From the NCBI GenBank assembly GCA_900542475.1, contig UQNO01000046.1:1-14942 (forward strand): a stretch of DNA of 14,942 nucleotides, given 5' to 3'. Shown piece after piece: positions 1 through 6,903 of the stretch (its first letter is position 1; every line of letters starts with the position of its first letter). The notes under the pieces were generated by a model. The model was not told the origin of the DNA. It worked only from the letters and a program-made list of their open reading frames with translations, and searched no databases. Source of the stretch: an uncultured Bacteroidota bacterium. GTDB taxonomy: Bacteria; Bacteroidota; Bacteroidia; Bacteroidales; F082. The position numbers and the translations under genes were made by a program.

Positions 1-71
1 TGTCAATAGAAGTGGAATAATTTGTGGCCAAATTTGTAATACGTTGACAATGAGCCATTTATAAAACCTAT

Positions 72-94
72 TTTCTAATGGCGGTCATTAGAAA
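72..94. other. Hairpin-forming inverted repeat, 9-bp stem
   Basis: TTTCTAATG (72-80) and CATTAGAAA (86-94) are perfectly complementary around the 5-nt loop GCGGT, followed on the plus strand by a short T-rich stretch. It could be a weak terminator for a gene lying left of the window, or for the minus-strand remnant at 177-308. A second small inverted repeat (CAATTGA 164-170, TCAATTG 177-183) overlaps the stop codon of that remnant. Function is inferred only. Confidence 0.4.
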
Positions 95-176
95 TTTCTA
101 TTAGCAAGAGGCTTATAATCAAGTAGTTACAAAGTCAACCACAAAAATGGCCGTACTAATGACCAATTGAGGTTTA

Positions 177-308
177 TCAATTGTGACTTCTGTGCATTTT
201 CGCCGCCATACTTTTCAATGAGGCTTCAATTCCCGCATTTTTTTGTGAAACGGACGCATAAATCACCGTATAATAATCATCGTTATATTTCTCATAAACA
301 ATTAACAT
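177..308 (-). pseudogene. Possible 3' remnant of an unrecognised gene
   Basis: Reading the minus strand, an open frame runs to a TGA at 177-179. It encodes about 43 residues from the only ATG (306-308), beginning MLIVYEKYNDDYYTV and ending AAKMHRSHN. The frame stays open upstream of the ATG for about 20 more codons, to an in-frame TAA inside the putative promoter region of the aminotransferase. The composition (aromatic and charged residues, plausible beta then helix pattern) looks protein-like rather than random, but I recognise no family and see no promoter. It may be the eroded C-terminus of an older gene, a small intact gene or chance. The rest of 1-437 shows no other coding signal. Confidence 0.3.
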
Positions 309-383
309 TGAGGCAGCCGATAAATCCAAACTATTGACAAATAAAAAAATTATCCGATTACAGATTCGTTACCATTTTTTATA

Positions 384-391
384 TAATTTTG
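384..391 (+). promoter_or_regulatory. Candidate -7 box of the aminotransferase promoter
   Basis: TAATTTTG matches the Bacteroidetes -7 consensus TAnnTTTG and lies 46 nt before the aminotransferase ATG. No clear TTG element is found 19-21 nt upstream, so the -33 half is weak or absent. Confidence 0.45.
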
Positions 392-437
392 TACCGTTAA
401 AAACACACGGTTAGAATAACAATAAAAATCATATATC

Positions 438-1754
438 ATGAAGAACAACGTAATTCCAATAGAAGTAGTGAAAAAGGTGTTCAATGAGAGCAACCTTCCG
501 TGCATTGGCGGCGCGGGCATCCGTGAGATTAACAAATTAGCTTTCGACCTTGAGGCGGCCAGCGGTGTGAAGTTCATCCACATGGAACTTGGTAATCCGG
601 GTCTTCCGGCGGCTCAAGCAGGTATCGACGCACAAGTTGAAGCAGTGAAAAAAGGAGTTGCTGCCACCTACCCTCCTATCGACGGCATTCCGGCATTGAA
701 GAAAGAAGCCTCGCGTTTCATCAAGAACTTCCTCGACCTCGACGTTGCCCCGGCCAATTGCGTATCGACAGTCGGCTCAATGCAGGGTGCTTTCGCCTCA
801 TTCATGATTACAGGTCATATCAATAGAGAAAAGAACACCATGCTGTTCATCGACCCTGGATTCCCGGTTCATAAGTTCCAGTGCAAGGTGCTCGGCATCC
901 CGATGGAACATTTCGACATCTACAACTACCGCGGCGAGAAACTTCGCGAGAAACTTGAAAGCATACTCAAGACAGGCAAGATTCACAGTATGCTGTACTC
1001 GAATCCCAACAACCCGACATGGGTGTGCCTGACAGAAGAAGAACTCAAGATTATCGGCGAACTCGCCAACAAATACGATGTCATTGTTCTTGAAGACCTC
1101 GCCTACTTCGGCATGGACTTCCGCAAGGACTATAGTCATCCGGGGGAAGCTCCTTATCAGCCCACAGTAGGTAAATTCACCGACAACTATATACTGATGA
1201 TTTCCAGTTCCAAGGCATTCAGCTTCGCCGGCGAGCGTTGTGCCATACTTGGTATCAGCGACAAACTCGCAGTGCGCCACTACCCCGATCTGAAAGCGTT
1301 CTGCGGACAGGAAATCTTCCTGCGCGGCATACTTTTCGGAGCATTGCACCCGTTGACATCCGGCGTGTCGCATTCAGCTCAATATGCATTGACGGGGGTT
1401 CTGAAAGCCGTGAACGACGGCGTCTATAACTATCGTGACGACGTTCTCGAATACGGTCGCAAGGCAAAGATGATGAAAGACGCATTCCTCGCGGCAGGAT
1501 TTTATATCACATACGACGAAGACCTCGGAGAACCTATCGCTGACGGATTCTATTTCACCTATTGCTATCCAGGTTTCAAGGGTTCGGACCTCGTCGAAGA
1601 GATGATGTACTACGGCATCTCCGCCATATCGTTGGACACCTGCGGCAGCGAAAAACAAGGCATCCGCGCCTGCACCTCGCTCATCAAACGCGACGAGATT
1701 CCAGTGCTTGCCGAGAGACTGCAGATGTTTGCCAAGGATCATCCGGTGAAGTAA
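438..1754 (+). CDS. Class I/II pyridoxal-phosphate aminotransferase
   Basis: A 438-residue fold-type I aminotransferase, close to the usual family length. It should transfer amino groups between an amino acid and a 2-oxoacid in the cytoplasm, using PLP. Visible motifs: SNPNNPTW (188-195, substrate/PLP region), ED at 219-220 with the PLP-nitrogen-binding aspartate D220 and Y223 (LEDLAYFG), and SSSKAFSFAGER (256-267) with K259 as the expected Schiff-base lysine. An arginine near residue 418 (GIRACTS) fits the substrate-carboxylate site. The ATG at 438 begins the first good conserved stretch and has A-rich upstream sequence typical of Bacteroidetes. It lies upstream of a 2-oxoacid:ferredoxin oxidoreductase operon but is separated by its own terminator, so any link to branched-chain or other 2-oxoacids is an inference. 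Substrate specificity cannot be read from the sequence. Confidence 0.9.
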   Translation: MKNNVIPIEVVKKVFNESNLPCIGGAGIREINKLAFDLEAASGVKFIHMELGNPGLPAAQAGIDAQVEAVKKGVAATYPPIDGIPALKKEASRFIKNFLDLDVAPANCVSTVGSMQGAFASFMITGHINREKNTMLFIDPGFPVHKFQCKVLGIPMEHFDIYNYRGEKLREKLESILKTGKIHSMLYSNPNNPTWVCLTEEELKIIGELANKYDVIVLEDLAYFGMDFRKDYSHPGEAPYQPTVGKFTDNYILMISSSKAFSFAGERCAILGISDKLAVRHYPDLKAFCGQEIFLRGILFGALHPLTSGVSHSAQYALTGVLKAVNDGVYNYRDDVLEYGRKAKMMKDAFLAAGFYITYDEDLGEPIADGFYFTYCYPGFKGSDLVEEMMYYGISAISLDTCGSEKQGIRACTSLIKRDEIPVLAERLQMFAKDHPVK

Positions 1755-1764
1755 TCTCTCCAAC

Positions 1765-1820
1765 AACACTGCGTCGCCGATGCAGGCCTGCATCGGCGAC
1801 GCAGTGTTAAAACCATTTTT
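1765..1820 (+). terminator. Perfect 44-bp palindrome terminator after the aminotransferase
   Basis: Positions 1765-1786 and 1787-1808 are perfect reverse complements (22 + 22 bp, axis at GG|CC, no spacer), followed by AAAACCATTTTTATT. Transcribed, this gives a very stable GC-rich hairpin shortly after the stop codon at 1752-1754. It should work in either direction, although only the plus side has an obvious T-rich tail. Confidence 0.75.
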
Positions 1821-1842
1821 ATTAACTTAAAATCCAAAATTT

Positions 1843-2085
1843 ATGATTACCAACGGATTTATACCGCCTCACGGCAATTACGAAAAGTTACTGTCTTGCC
1901 AAAATCAGCAATAATCTATGCTGGAACCGTTATCTACGGAAATTAAACCGGTCAATGTCGCGAGAGCAAGTCTTGAAGAATTATTGGAAGATTATAAAGA
2001 TTTCATTAGAAACAACGGCGGCATCAGAGAAAAGATGTATCAAGCAAGAAAAAACAATCAAAAGCAGCAGCTACCATGCCTGTAG
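1843..2085 (+). pseudogene. Degenerate four-helix-bundle suffix-domain protein
   Basis: ATG at 1843 starts MITNGFIPPHGNYEKLLSCQ, which I recognise from memory as the N-terminus of Bacteroidetes four-helix-bundle suffix-domain proteins. After CAA at 1900-1902 the frame breaks: reading continues as KSAIIYAGTVIYG in another frame (1902-1940), consistent with loss of one A from a short A run. Coding resemblance then jumps back to the first frame at about 1945-2085: EIKPVNVARASLEELL, then EDYKDFIRNNGGIREKMYQA, ending in TAG at 2083-2085. Intact relatives carry long central helices between these blocks, so at least two internal deletions seem to have occurred besides the frameshift. The family's role is poorly defined. 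It sits between the aminotransferase terminator and the oxidoreductase operon and is very unlikely to be functional. Confidence 0.75.
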
Positions 2086-2086
2086 G

Positions 2087-2135
2087 ACTCATAATACTTA
2101 TCGAACTTATAAACCTTATACGACCTATAAAACCT
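2087..2135. repeat. Degenerate 9-nt tandem repeat
   Basis: Five successive 9-nt units read ACTCATAAT, ACTTATCGA, ACTTATAAA, CCTTATACG, ACCTATAAA, with a partial sixth (ACCTG). The consensus is about ACYTATAAA. In one frame this encodes T-Y-x triplets. It starts directly after the stop of the four-helix-bundle pseudogene. Similar period-9 tails follow such genes in Bacteroidetes, from memory. Confidence 0.65.
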
Positions 2136-2184
2136 GAAAAAACCAACTTCAATCATAAACTCCGAAATTAATTTTCATTTTTCC

Positions 2185-2215
2185 TTGCATTTCAAAAAAA
2201 ACATTTGTAATTTTG
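2185..2215 (+). promoter_or_regulatory. Bacteroidetes-type promoter of the oxidoreductase operon
   Basis: TTG at 2185-2187 and TAATTTTG at 2208-2215 are 20 nt apart, matching the sigma-ABfr -33/-7 arrangement. Transcription should begin near 2221, leaving a 5' leader of about 60 nt before the ferredoxin ATG at 2284. Confidence 0.75.
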
Positions 2216-2283
2216 TACGTTTTTTAACAATGCACTCGAAAAGAGTAAAATCTAAACATAATATCAACTAAAAAATTAAAATT

Positions 2284-2508
2284 ATGGCAAGTTTCAAAGG
2301 AGCTATTTCTGTTGACACTGAACGTTGTAAGGGTTGCGGCGTGTGCGTCGTGAACTGTCCGATGGGTGTCATCAGTCTGGCAAAGGAAGTTAACGGAAAA
2401 GGTTACAACTACGTTTACATGGCAGAACCTGACAAGTGCATTGGTTGCGCAAGTTGCGGAATCGTATGTCCAGACGGGGTCATCTCTGTCTATAAAGTTA
2501 AACTGTAA
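2284..2508 (+). CDS. 4Fe-4S ferredoxin subunit of 2-oxoacid:ferredoxin oxidoreductase
   Basis: A 74-residue protein with two classic 4Fe-4S cluster motifs: C15-C18-C21-C25 (CKGCGVCVVNCP) and C52-C55-C58-C62 (CIGCASCGIVCP). This is the delta (KorD/VorD/PorD-like) subunit, which passes electrons from the TPP-containing catalytic subunit to soluble ferredoxin in the cytoplasm. It is the first gene after a clear promoter and is followed after 32 nt by the alpha subunit gene, so it is the leading gene of a four-subunit operon. The length is typical for a two-cluster delta subunit. No targeting signal is visible. Confidence 0.9.
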   Translation: MASFKGAISVDTERCKGCGVCVVNCPMGVISLAKEVNGKGYNYVYMAEPDKCIGCASCGIVCPDGVISVYKVKL

Positions 2509-2540
2509 TCAAATTGTCAAACATTTAAAATTTAAACATA

Positions 2541-3626
2541 ATGGGAGAATTAAAACTGATGAAGGGTAACGAAGCATTGGCAGAAGCCGCCATCCGCTGC
2601 GGTGCTGATGCTTATTTCGGGTATCCTATCACCCCCCAGTCGGAGGTGATTGAATATCTGTCGGAACAGAACCCTTATGAACGCACCGGCATGGTCGTTC
2701 TTCAAGCTGAAAGTGAAGTGGCAGCCATCAACATGGTTTATGGAGCAGGTGCGTCAGGCAAACGCGTCATGACCTCATCATCAAGTCCGGGAGTGTGCTT
2801 GAAACAGGAAGGTCTTGCATACATCGCCGGCGCCGAGATTCCTTGCGTTTTCGCAGATGTCGTCCGCGGCGGCCCTGGTCTCGGCACAATCCAGCCATCA
2901 CAGGCTGACTATTTCCAGAACACAAAGGGAGGCGGCAATGGCGACTATCGCAACATCGTCCTCGCACCGGCATCAGTGCAGGAGATGTGCGATTTCGTGG
3001 CACTCGGCTTCGACCTCGCGTTCAAATACCGCATGGCGGTATGCATCCTCTCTGACGGCGCTATAGGCCAGATGATGGAGAAAGTCGTCCTTCCAGAACA
3101 GAAGCCACGCATGAGCGACGAGGAAGTCAAAGCCAAATATCCTTGGGCCATCAACGGTCGCAAGAACGGCACACAACACCGCATCATCACCTCTTTGGAC
3201 CTCGACTCGGCAAGAATGGAAGAGCACAACATGCACCTCCAGAAGAAATACAAAGAGATAGAGGCTACCGAAGTACGTTACGAGATGATTGACTGCGACG
3301 ATGCAGAATACGTGTTCGTGGCATACGGCTCAAGCGCTCGTATCGCACAAAAATCAGTGCAGCTCGGTCGCGCAGCGGGTCTCAAAGTCGGCCTGCTCCG
3401 TCCTATCACCCTGTGGCCTTACCCGACAAAAGCCATCGAAGTTCTCATCGACAAAGGTGTCAAGGGATTCTTATCAGTAGAGTTAAGCTGTGGTCAGATG
3501 ATTGAAGATGTCAAATTAGCATGCAATGGCCGTGTCAAGGCTGAACATTTCGGTCGTGTCGGTGGCATCATCCACACACCTGAAGAAGTTCTCGAGGCTA
3601 TGAAGAAACAAATTATAGGAGAATAA
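2541..3626 (+). CDS. vorB: 2-oxoacid:ferredoxin oxidoreductase alpha subunit, VorB type
   Basis: A 361-residue alpha subunit resembling proteins annotated as 3-methyl-2-oxobutanoate dehydrogenase subunit VorB. It contributes the pyrimidine-binding and transketolase-C-like domains of a CoA-dependent oxidative decarboxylase that turns 2-oxoacids into acyl-CoA, CO2 and reduced ferredoxin. Visible: the POR_N signature GYPITPQSE (27-35), a QAESEVAAINMVYGAGASG stretch around 60-75, TSSSSPG, RGGPGLGTIQPSQADY, and a C-terminal domain with VAYGSSARIAQ and GLLRPITLWPYP. It lies 32 nt after the ferredoxin gene and 4 nt before the TPP subunit gene. Branched-chain 2-oxoacids are the likely substrates by family naming, but 2-oxoglutarate use cannot be excluded from sequence. 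Confidence 0.9.
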   Translation: MGELKLMKGNEALAEAAIRCGADAYFGYPITPQSEVIEYLSEQNPYERTGMVVLQAESEVAAINMVYGAGASGKRVMTSSSSPGVCLKQEGLAYIAGAEIPCVFADVVRGGPGLGTIQPSQADYFQNTKGGGNGDYRNIVLAPASVQEMCDFVALGFDLAFKYRMAVCILSDGAIGQMMEKVVLPEQKPRMSDEEVKAKYPWAINGRKNGTQHRIITSLDLDSARMEEHNMHLQKKYKEIEATEVRYEMIDCDDAEYVFVAYGSSARIAQKSVQLGRAAGLKVGLLRPITLWPYPTKAIEVLIDKGVKGFLSVELSCGQMIEDVKLACNGRVKAEHFGRVGGIIHTPEEVLEAMKKQIIGE

Positions 3627-3630
3627 GAAA

Positions 3631-4446
3631 ATGACAGCACAAGATATTATCAAACCTGAAAACTTAGTGTACGAAAAATCTAAGTTATTGACCAACAAAC
3701 CTTTTCACTATTGTCCAGGTTGCGGTCACGGCACTGTCCACCGTCTTATCGCCGAAGTTCTTGAAGAACTTGGCGTTGGCGACAAGACCATCGGTGTCTC
3801 TCCAGTAGGTTGCGCCGTTATGGCATACGACTACTTCGACGTTGACTTCGCCGAGGCTGCACACGGCCGCGCACCAGCGGTCGCGACAGGTATAAAACGT
3901 GTATGGCCAGACAAAGTCGTGTTCTCATATCAAGGCGACGGCGACTTGGCGGCTATCGGCACCTGCGAGACAATCCACACCTGCAACCGCGGCGAGAACA
4001 TCACCATGATTTTCGTGAACAACGGCATTTACGGTATGACCGGCGGCCAGATGGCTCCTACCACACTCGAAGGCATGAAGACAGCGACAACACCTTATGG
4101 ACGCAAGGCAACATTGCCGGCCGGCGCCGGCTTCGACGGTATCCCGAACAACGGCTACCCACTGCACATCACCGAACTGATTGCACGTCTTCCAGGCACA
4201 AAATTCGTCACACGTCAGGCCGTCTATGACCCTGCACACGTGCGTAACGCCAAGAAAGCCCTCAGAAAGGCTTTTGAAAACCAGATTAACGGAAAGAGCG
4301 GCGTGAACTTCGTCGAAATCGTATCGAACTGCAACTCCAACTGGAAGATGGACCCTGTTTCAGCCAACAAATGGCTGGTCGAGAACATGCTCCCCGAATA
4401 TCCGCTTGGCGATATCAAAGTTGACGGAAAGCTCGTTGAAAAATAA
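3631..4446 (+). CDS. 2-oxoacid:ferredoxin oxidoreductase beta subunit (TPP-binding)
   Basis: A 271-residue thiamine-pyrophosphate-binding beta subunit (KorB/VorA-like). CPGCGH (28-33) is the characteristic N-terminal signature. GDGDLAAIG (102-110) through NNGIYGMTGGQ (130-140) forms the Mg/TPP motif GDG-(X)n-NN. It performs the decarboxylation chemistry and works as a complex with the alpha, gamma and ferredoxin subunits. The start at 3631 is only 4 nt after the alpha stop, so the two are surely co-transcribed and probably translationally coupled. The length is typical of the separate-subunit enzymes, which are clearly distinct from the large fused pyruvate:ferredoxin oxidoreductase. Confidence 0.92.
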   Translation: MTAQDIIKPENLVYEKSKLLTNKPFHYCPGCGHGTVHRLIAEVLEELGVGDKTIGVSPVGCAVMAYDYFDVDFAEAAHGRAPAVATGIKRVWPDKVVFSYQGDGDLAAIGTCETIHTCNRGENITMIFVNNGIYGMTGGQMAPTTLEGMKTATTPYGRKATLPAGAGFDGIPNNGYPLHITELIARLPGTKFVTRQAVYDPAHVRNAKKALRKAFENQINGKSGVNFVEIVSNCNSNWKMDPVSANKWLVENMLPEYPLGDIKVDGKLVEK

Positions 4447-4463
4447 TTTAAAAAATTAAAGCA

Positions 4464-5006
4464 ATGACAGAAGAAATTATTATTGCCGGATTCGGCGGAC
4501 AAGGTGTCTTGTCAATGGGCAAGATTCTTGCATATAGCGGCATCATGGAAGGCAAAGAAGTGAGCTGGATGCCATCATACGGTCCAGAGATGCGTGGTGG
4601 CACCGCCAACGTGACTGTCATCGTCAGCGATGAACGCGTGTGCTCTCCTATCATCAACGCATTCGACACAGCAGTGATTCTGAACCAGCAGTCACTCGAC
4701 AAGTTCGAATCGAAAGTAAAACCTGGCGGATACCTTCTTTATGATCCGAACGGCATCACAAAGAAGCCTACCCGTAAGGACATCCACATCTACACCATCG
4801 AAGGTGCACAGCTTGCATCAGACATGGGGAACAGCAAAGTGTTCAACATGATTATCCTCGGCGCTTTCTTGAAGCTTCGCCCAATCATCGACGACAAGAA
4901 CGTTGAAGAGGGTCTTCGCCACAGCTTGCCTGAGCGCGCTCACAAGCTGATTCCGTTGAACATGGATGCAGTTAAGGTTGGCAAAGACAACGTGAAAAAG
5001 GCGTAA
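4464..5006 (+). CDS. 2-oxoacid:ferredoxin oxidoreductase gamma subunit
   Basis: A 180-residue gamma subunit (KorC/VorC-like, POR catalytic-domain family). The N-terminal GFGGQG (9-14) and YGPEMRGG (39-46) are strong family signatures, followed by TANVTVIVSDERVCSP. It packs against the alpha and beta subunits and contributes to CoA and substrate binding. It is the last gene of the operon (17 nt after beta) and is followed at once by a hairpin-plus-T-run terminator. With the ferredoxin, alpha and beta genes the complex appears complete, and all four open reading frames are intact. Confidence 0.92.
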   Translation: MTEEIIIAGFGGQGVLSMGKILAYSGIMEGKEVSWMPSYGPEMRGGTANVTVIVSDERVCSPIINAFDTAVILNQQSLDKFESKVKPGGYLLYDPNGITKKPTRKDIHIYTIEGAQLASDMGNSKVFNMIILGAFLKLRPIIDDKNVEEGLRHSLPERAHKLIPLNMDAVKVGKDNVKKA

Positions 5007-5009
5007 TTA

Positions 5010-5026
5010 GCTATTAGGTTAATAGC
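5010..5026. other. Small inverted repeat after the gamma subunit gene
   Basis: GCTATTA (5010-5016) and TAATAGC (5020-5026) form a 7-bp stem with a 3-nt loop, beginning 3 nt after the gamma stop codon. It is followed by a direct repeat of the form AGCCATT-AGCCATT (5025-5037). It may stabilise the 3' end of the transcript ahead of the main terminator, or be a remnant of dispersed intergenic repeats. Confidence 0.35.
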
Positions 5027-5043
5027 CATTAGCCATTAAAATT

Positions 5044-5081
5044 GTAGAGACGTCACAGTGTGGCGTCTCTACGTGTTTTTT
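5044..5081 (+). terminator. Rho-independent terminator of the oxidoreductase operon
   Basis: GTAGAGACG (5044-5052) pairs with CGTCTCTAC (5064-5072). Inner pairs CAC/GTG plus one G-T wobble extend this to a 13-bp stem with a 3-nt loop. A run of six T follows at 5076-5081. This is a textbook intrinsic terminator between the gamma subunit gene and the Fic promoter. Confidence 0.88.
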
Positions 5082-5093
5082 GCAAAAAAAACG

Positions 5094-5124
5094 TTGCACA
5101 TATCAAATTTTTTTTGTAATTTTG
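5094..5124 (+). promoter_or_regulatory. Bacteroidetes-type promoter of the Fic gene
   Basis: TTG at 5094-5096 and TAATTTTG at 5117-5124 have the 20-nt spacing also seen before the oxidoreductase operon. The Fic ATG follows at 5159, giving a short leader. Confidence 0.75.
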
Positions 5125-5158
5125 AAGTCTGAAAAGGATTAAAAGAGAGATTTTTTGC

Positions 5159-6193
5159 ATGGTTAAAAAGACGGGAAATGTTTATGTACCGCCGTTTGTG
5201 GTTAGTGCAGAGGCTATAAATCTCATAGCTGAGATTTCGGGACAGATAGAACGTTATGCAATAAAACTAGAGCATGACGATGGGCTTCGTTTGCGTAAAG
5301 CAAACAGAATCAAAACCATTCATTCGTCATTGGCAATAGAAGGCAACACATTGAGCGAAGACAAAGTGCGTGACATTATTGACGGCAAAAATGTCGTGGC
5401 GTCAATCCGCCAGATTCAGGAGGTAAAGAATGCAATAAAGACATACGAGCTCTACCACACTCTCGATCCTTTCAAAGAAAAAGACCTGTTAAAAGCACAT
5501 GATGTTATGATGCAGGCTCTCGTTGACAATGCAGGACATTACCGCCAAAGCGGTGTCGGGGTCTTTAACGAACATGTATTGGTTCATCTGGCATCTCCTG
5601 CCGATAGAGTGCCGATGCTCATGGGCGATTTGTTTGGATGGTTGAAAACAGCCAAAGACCATCTATTGATTCGCTCTTGTGTGTTTCATTTCGAGTTTGA
5701 ATTCATTCATCCTTTTATGGATGGCAATGGTAGGACAGGTCGTTTGTGGCAATCGCTTATTTTAGGAAAGTTACATCCGTTGTTTGAGCATCTGCCAGTT
5801 GAAAACATGGTATATGCGAACCAGCAGGCCTATTATGATGCAATAACTACAAGCACAAAGGCTGGACAATCAGGGCCTTTCATTGATTTCATGCTAAATG
5901 AGATATTGAACACCTTTAAATCACATCAAGGAGAAGAATTGTCCAAAACGACATCCAATATTGACGCTGAATTTGAGAACGCATTTGGCGACAAGTTCGG
6001 TGCAAAGTTCGGTGTAAAATTCGGTGTAAACGAAAAACAAGTTCTCTTATTATTGAGCACCAACCCTTTGATAACAGCCAATGACATTGCCGAACAAATC
6101 GGATTGAGCAAGCGTGGCGTTGAGAAACAGATTAAGAAGTTCCGAGACCTTGGCATTATAAGCCGCAAAGGCAGCGACAAGGCAGGAGTGTGA
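5159..6193 (+). CDS. Fic family protein (class II, self-inhibited) with winged-helix tail
   Basis: A 344-residue Fic-domain protein. HPFMDGNGRTGR (184-195) is the complete catalytic motif with H184, expected to transfer AMP from ATP to a protein hydroxyl. An N-terminal inhibitory helix is present: S57-L-A-I-E61-G62 fits the (S/T)xxxE(G/N) signature, whose glutamate blocks ATP gamma-phosphate binding, so this is a class II enzyme. The C-terminus holds three exact-length KFG[AV] units (279-290) and then a winged-helix domain (about 292-338; LITANDIAEQIGLSKRGVEKQIKK) likely to bind DNA or a partner. The tail ends SDKAGV, whereas related tails usually continue to an aromatic-rich end, so a late stop may have trimmed it slightly. 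No adjacent antitoxin is seen. The target protein is unknown. Confidence 0.9.
   Translation: MVKKTGNVYVPPFVVSAEAINLIAEISGQIERYAIKLEHDDGLRLRKANRIKTIHSSLAIEGNTLSEDKVRDIIDGKNVVASIRQIQEVKNAIKTYELYHTLDPFKEKDLLKAHDVMMQALVDNAGHYRQSGVGVFNEHVLVHLASPADRVPMLMGDLFGWLKTAKDHLLIRSCVFHFEFEFIHPFMDGNGRTGRLWQSLILGKLHPLFEHLPVENMVYANQQAYYDAITTSTKAGQSGPFIDFMLNEILNTFKSHQGEELSKTTSNIDAEFENAFGDKFGAKFGVKFGVNEKQVLLLLSTNPLITANDIAEQIGLSKRGVEKQIKKFRDLGIISRKGSDKAGV
5993..6028 (+). repeat. Three 12-nt in-frame repeats encoding KFG[AV]
   Basis: Three tandem units (AAGTTCGGTGCA, AAGTTCGGTGTA, AAATTCGGTGTA) sit inside the Fic gene, linking the catalytic and winged-helix domains. A degenerate fourth unit precedes them (GCATTTGGCGAC). 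Because the unit is 12 nt, slippage would change linker length without shifting frame. Confidence 0.8.
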
Positions 6194-6201
6194 GTGGTAA
6201 G
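6173..6201 (+). repeat. Left copy of a direct repeat flanking higBA
   Basis: AGCGACAAGGCAGGA (6173-6187) followed by GTGGTAAG (6194-6201) recurs at 7136-7150 and 7154-7161. The left copy overlaps the end of the Fic gene and its stop codon. Both look like worn versions of a G-S-D-K-A-G-x-W-V-V-K coding tail. Confidence 0.6.
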
Positions 6202-6221
6202 CGAAAAAGGATAATACAACA

Positions 6222-6584
6222 TCAGCACCCCATCATCGCTGCCGGAGTGATATTTAAAGTTTGGCAAAGCAACCGTGCGATTTTCAAAGTCGGTTCAGCG
6301 CGACCCGAGACATAATCGCTTATGCGGGAAGGACTTACGCCGATTTCCTGTGCCAACTGCTTCTGGCTCATCTTTTTGTCTTCGAGTGACAACTCAATAA
6401 GTTGTGCAACAGTCGGTTTTCCGATTGGGAAATGCTCCTTTTCGTATTCAATTACAGTGTCCGACATCAGCGTAAGCTCGATGGAGTTGCGGTCGTTGGT
6501 CGGGGTTTCGTCGTCAACCAACGGCAGCAGCTCTTCAATCCTCTGAAGTGCAAACCCGTACTGTTCTTTGGTTATTTTACTCAT
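6222..6584 (-). CDS. XRE-family antitoxin, HigA-like
   Basis: A 120-residue protein with an N-terminal domain of about 60 residues and a C-terminal Cro/C1-type helix-turn-helix (about 63-115; KMSQKQLAQEIGVSPSRISDYVSGR). It is expected to neutralise the upstream-encoded HigB-like toxin and to repress their shared promoter. The ATG at 6582-6584 is preceded by a strong AGGAGG (6592-6597) that overlaps the toxin stop codon, so translation of the two is closely coupled. It ends 28 nt from the convergent Fic gene. The order toxin-then-antitoxin is typical of higBA. Confidence 0.85.
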   Translation of the reverse strand: MSKITKEQYGFALQRIEELLPLVDDETPTNDRNSIELTLMSDTVIEYEKEHFPIGKPTVAQLIELSLEDKKMSQKQLAQEIGVSPSRISDYVSGRAEPTLKIARLLCQTLNITPAAMMGC

Positions 6585-6591
6585 AATTCAT

Positions 6592-6597
6592 CCTCCT
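6592..6597 (-). promoter_or_regulatory. Strong Shine-Dalgarno of the antitoxin gene
   Basis: AGGAGG lies 7 nt upstream of the antitoxin ATG and overlaps the TAG stop of the toxin gene. Strong SD sequences are uncommon in Bacteroidetes. Here it would favour antitoxin synthesis from the bicistronic message. Confidence 0.6.
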
Positions 6598-6895
6598 ATA
6601 TGGTTTTAACGTCAATTTTGTCATAATCTGCGTGTGTGCCTACATATCGTATGAAAACATGTCCGATAGTAAACTTCACCACAACAATCAGGCGATATTT
6701 GTTACCTTTAATGTTGAACACATATCGTTGATTTCCAACATAATCCGTTGTCGGAAAATCAATTTTTATATCGGCAAGATTCTTCCATTCCGCATTCTCG
6801 GCCACCTCATACCACCGTTCGAGCGCCGTTTGTGCGTCCGCGTGTCCCTCTTCCTGGTAAAACTCCACCAATTTCCTATGTGAAACTATTCTCAT
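6596..6895 (-). CDS. HigB-family toxin (mRNA interferase)
   Basis: A 99-residue protein of the HigB toxin family (RelE-like fold): MRIVSHRKLVEFYQ, then RWYEVAENAEWKNLADIK, DYVGNQRYVFNIKGNKYRL, IVVVKFTIGHVFIRYVGTH and ADYDKI. The conserved NKYRL and FIRYVGTHADY blocks are diagnostic. It is expected to cleave mRNA, probably at the ribosome, until bound by the antitoxin. I chose the ATG at 6895 rather than the longer frame from 6946 because the promoter (-7 box 6904-6911) lies between them and the family begins at MRIVSH. The predicted transcript start is only a few nucleotides before this ATG, so the mRNA may be nearly leaderless. Confidence 0.88.
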   Translation of the reverse strand: MRIVSHRKLVEFYQEEGHADAQTALERWYEVAENAEWKNLADIKIDFPTTDYVGNQRYVFNIKGNKYRLIVVVKFTIGHVFIRYVGTHADYDKIDVKTI

Positions 6896-6903
6896 ATCGG
6901 CTA

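Noticed and set aside
798..1373. Minus-strand open frame of 191 codons inside the aminotransferase
   Set aside because: Fully antisense to a well-conserved PLP aminotransferase; no recognisable motif or promoter.
1955..2137. Small plus-strand open frame with a T-Y-x rich end
   Set aside because: It reads through the four-helix-bundle pseudogene in the wrong frame and then the 9-nt repeats; the periodic ending reflects the repeat, not a protein.
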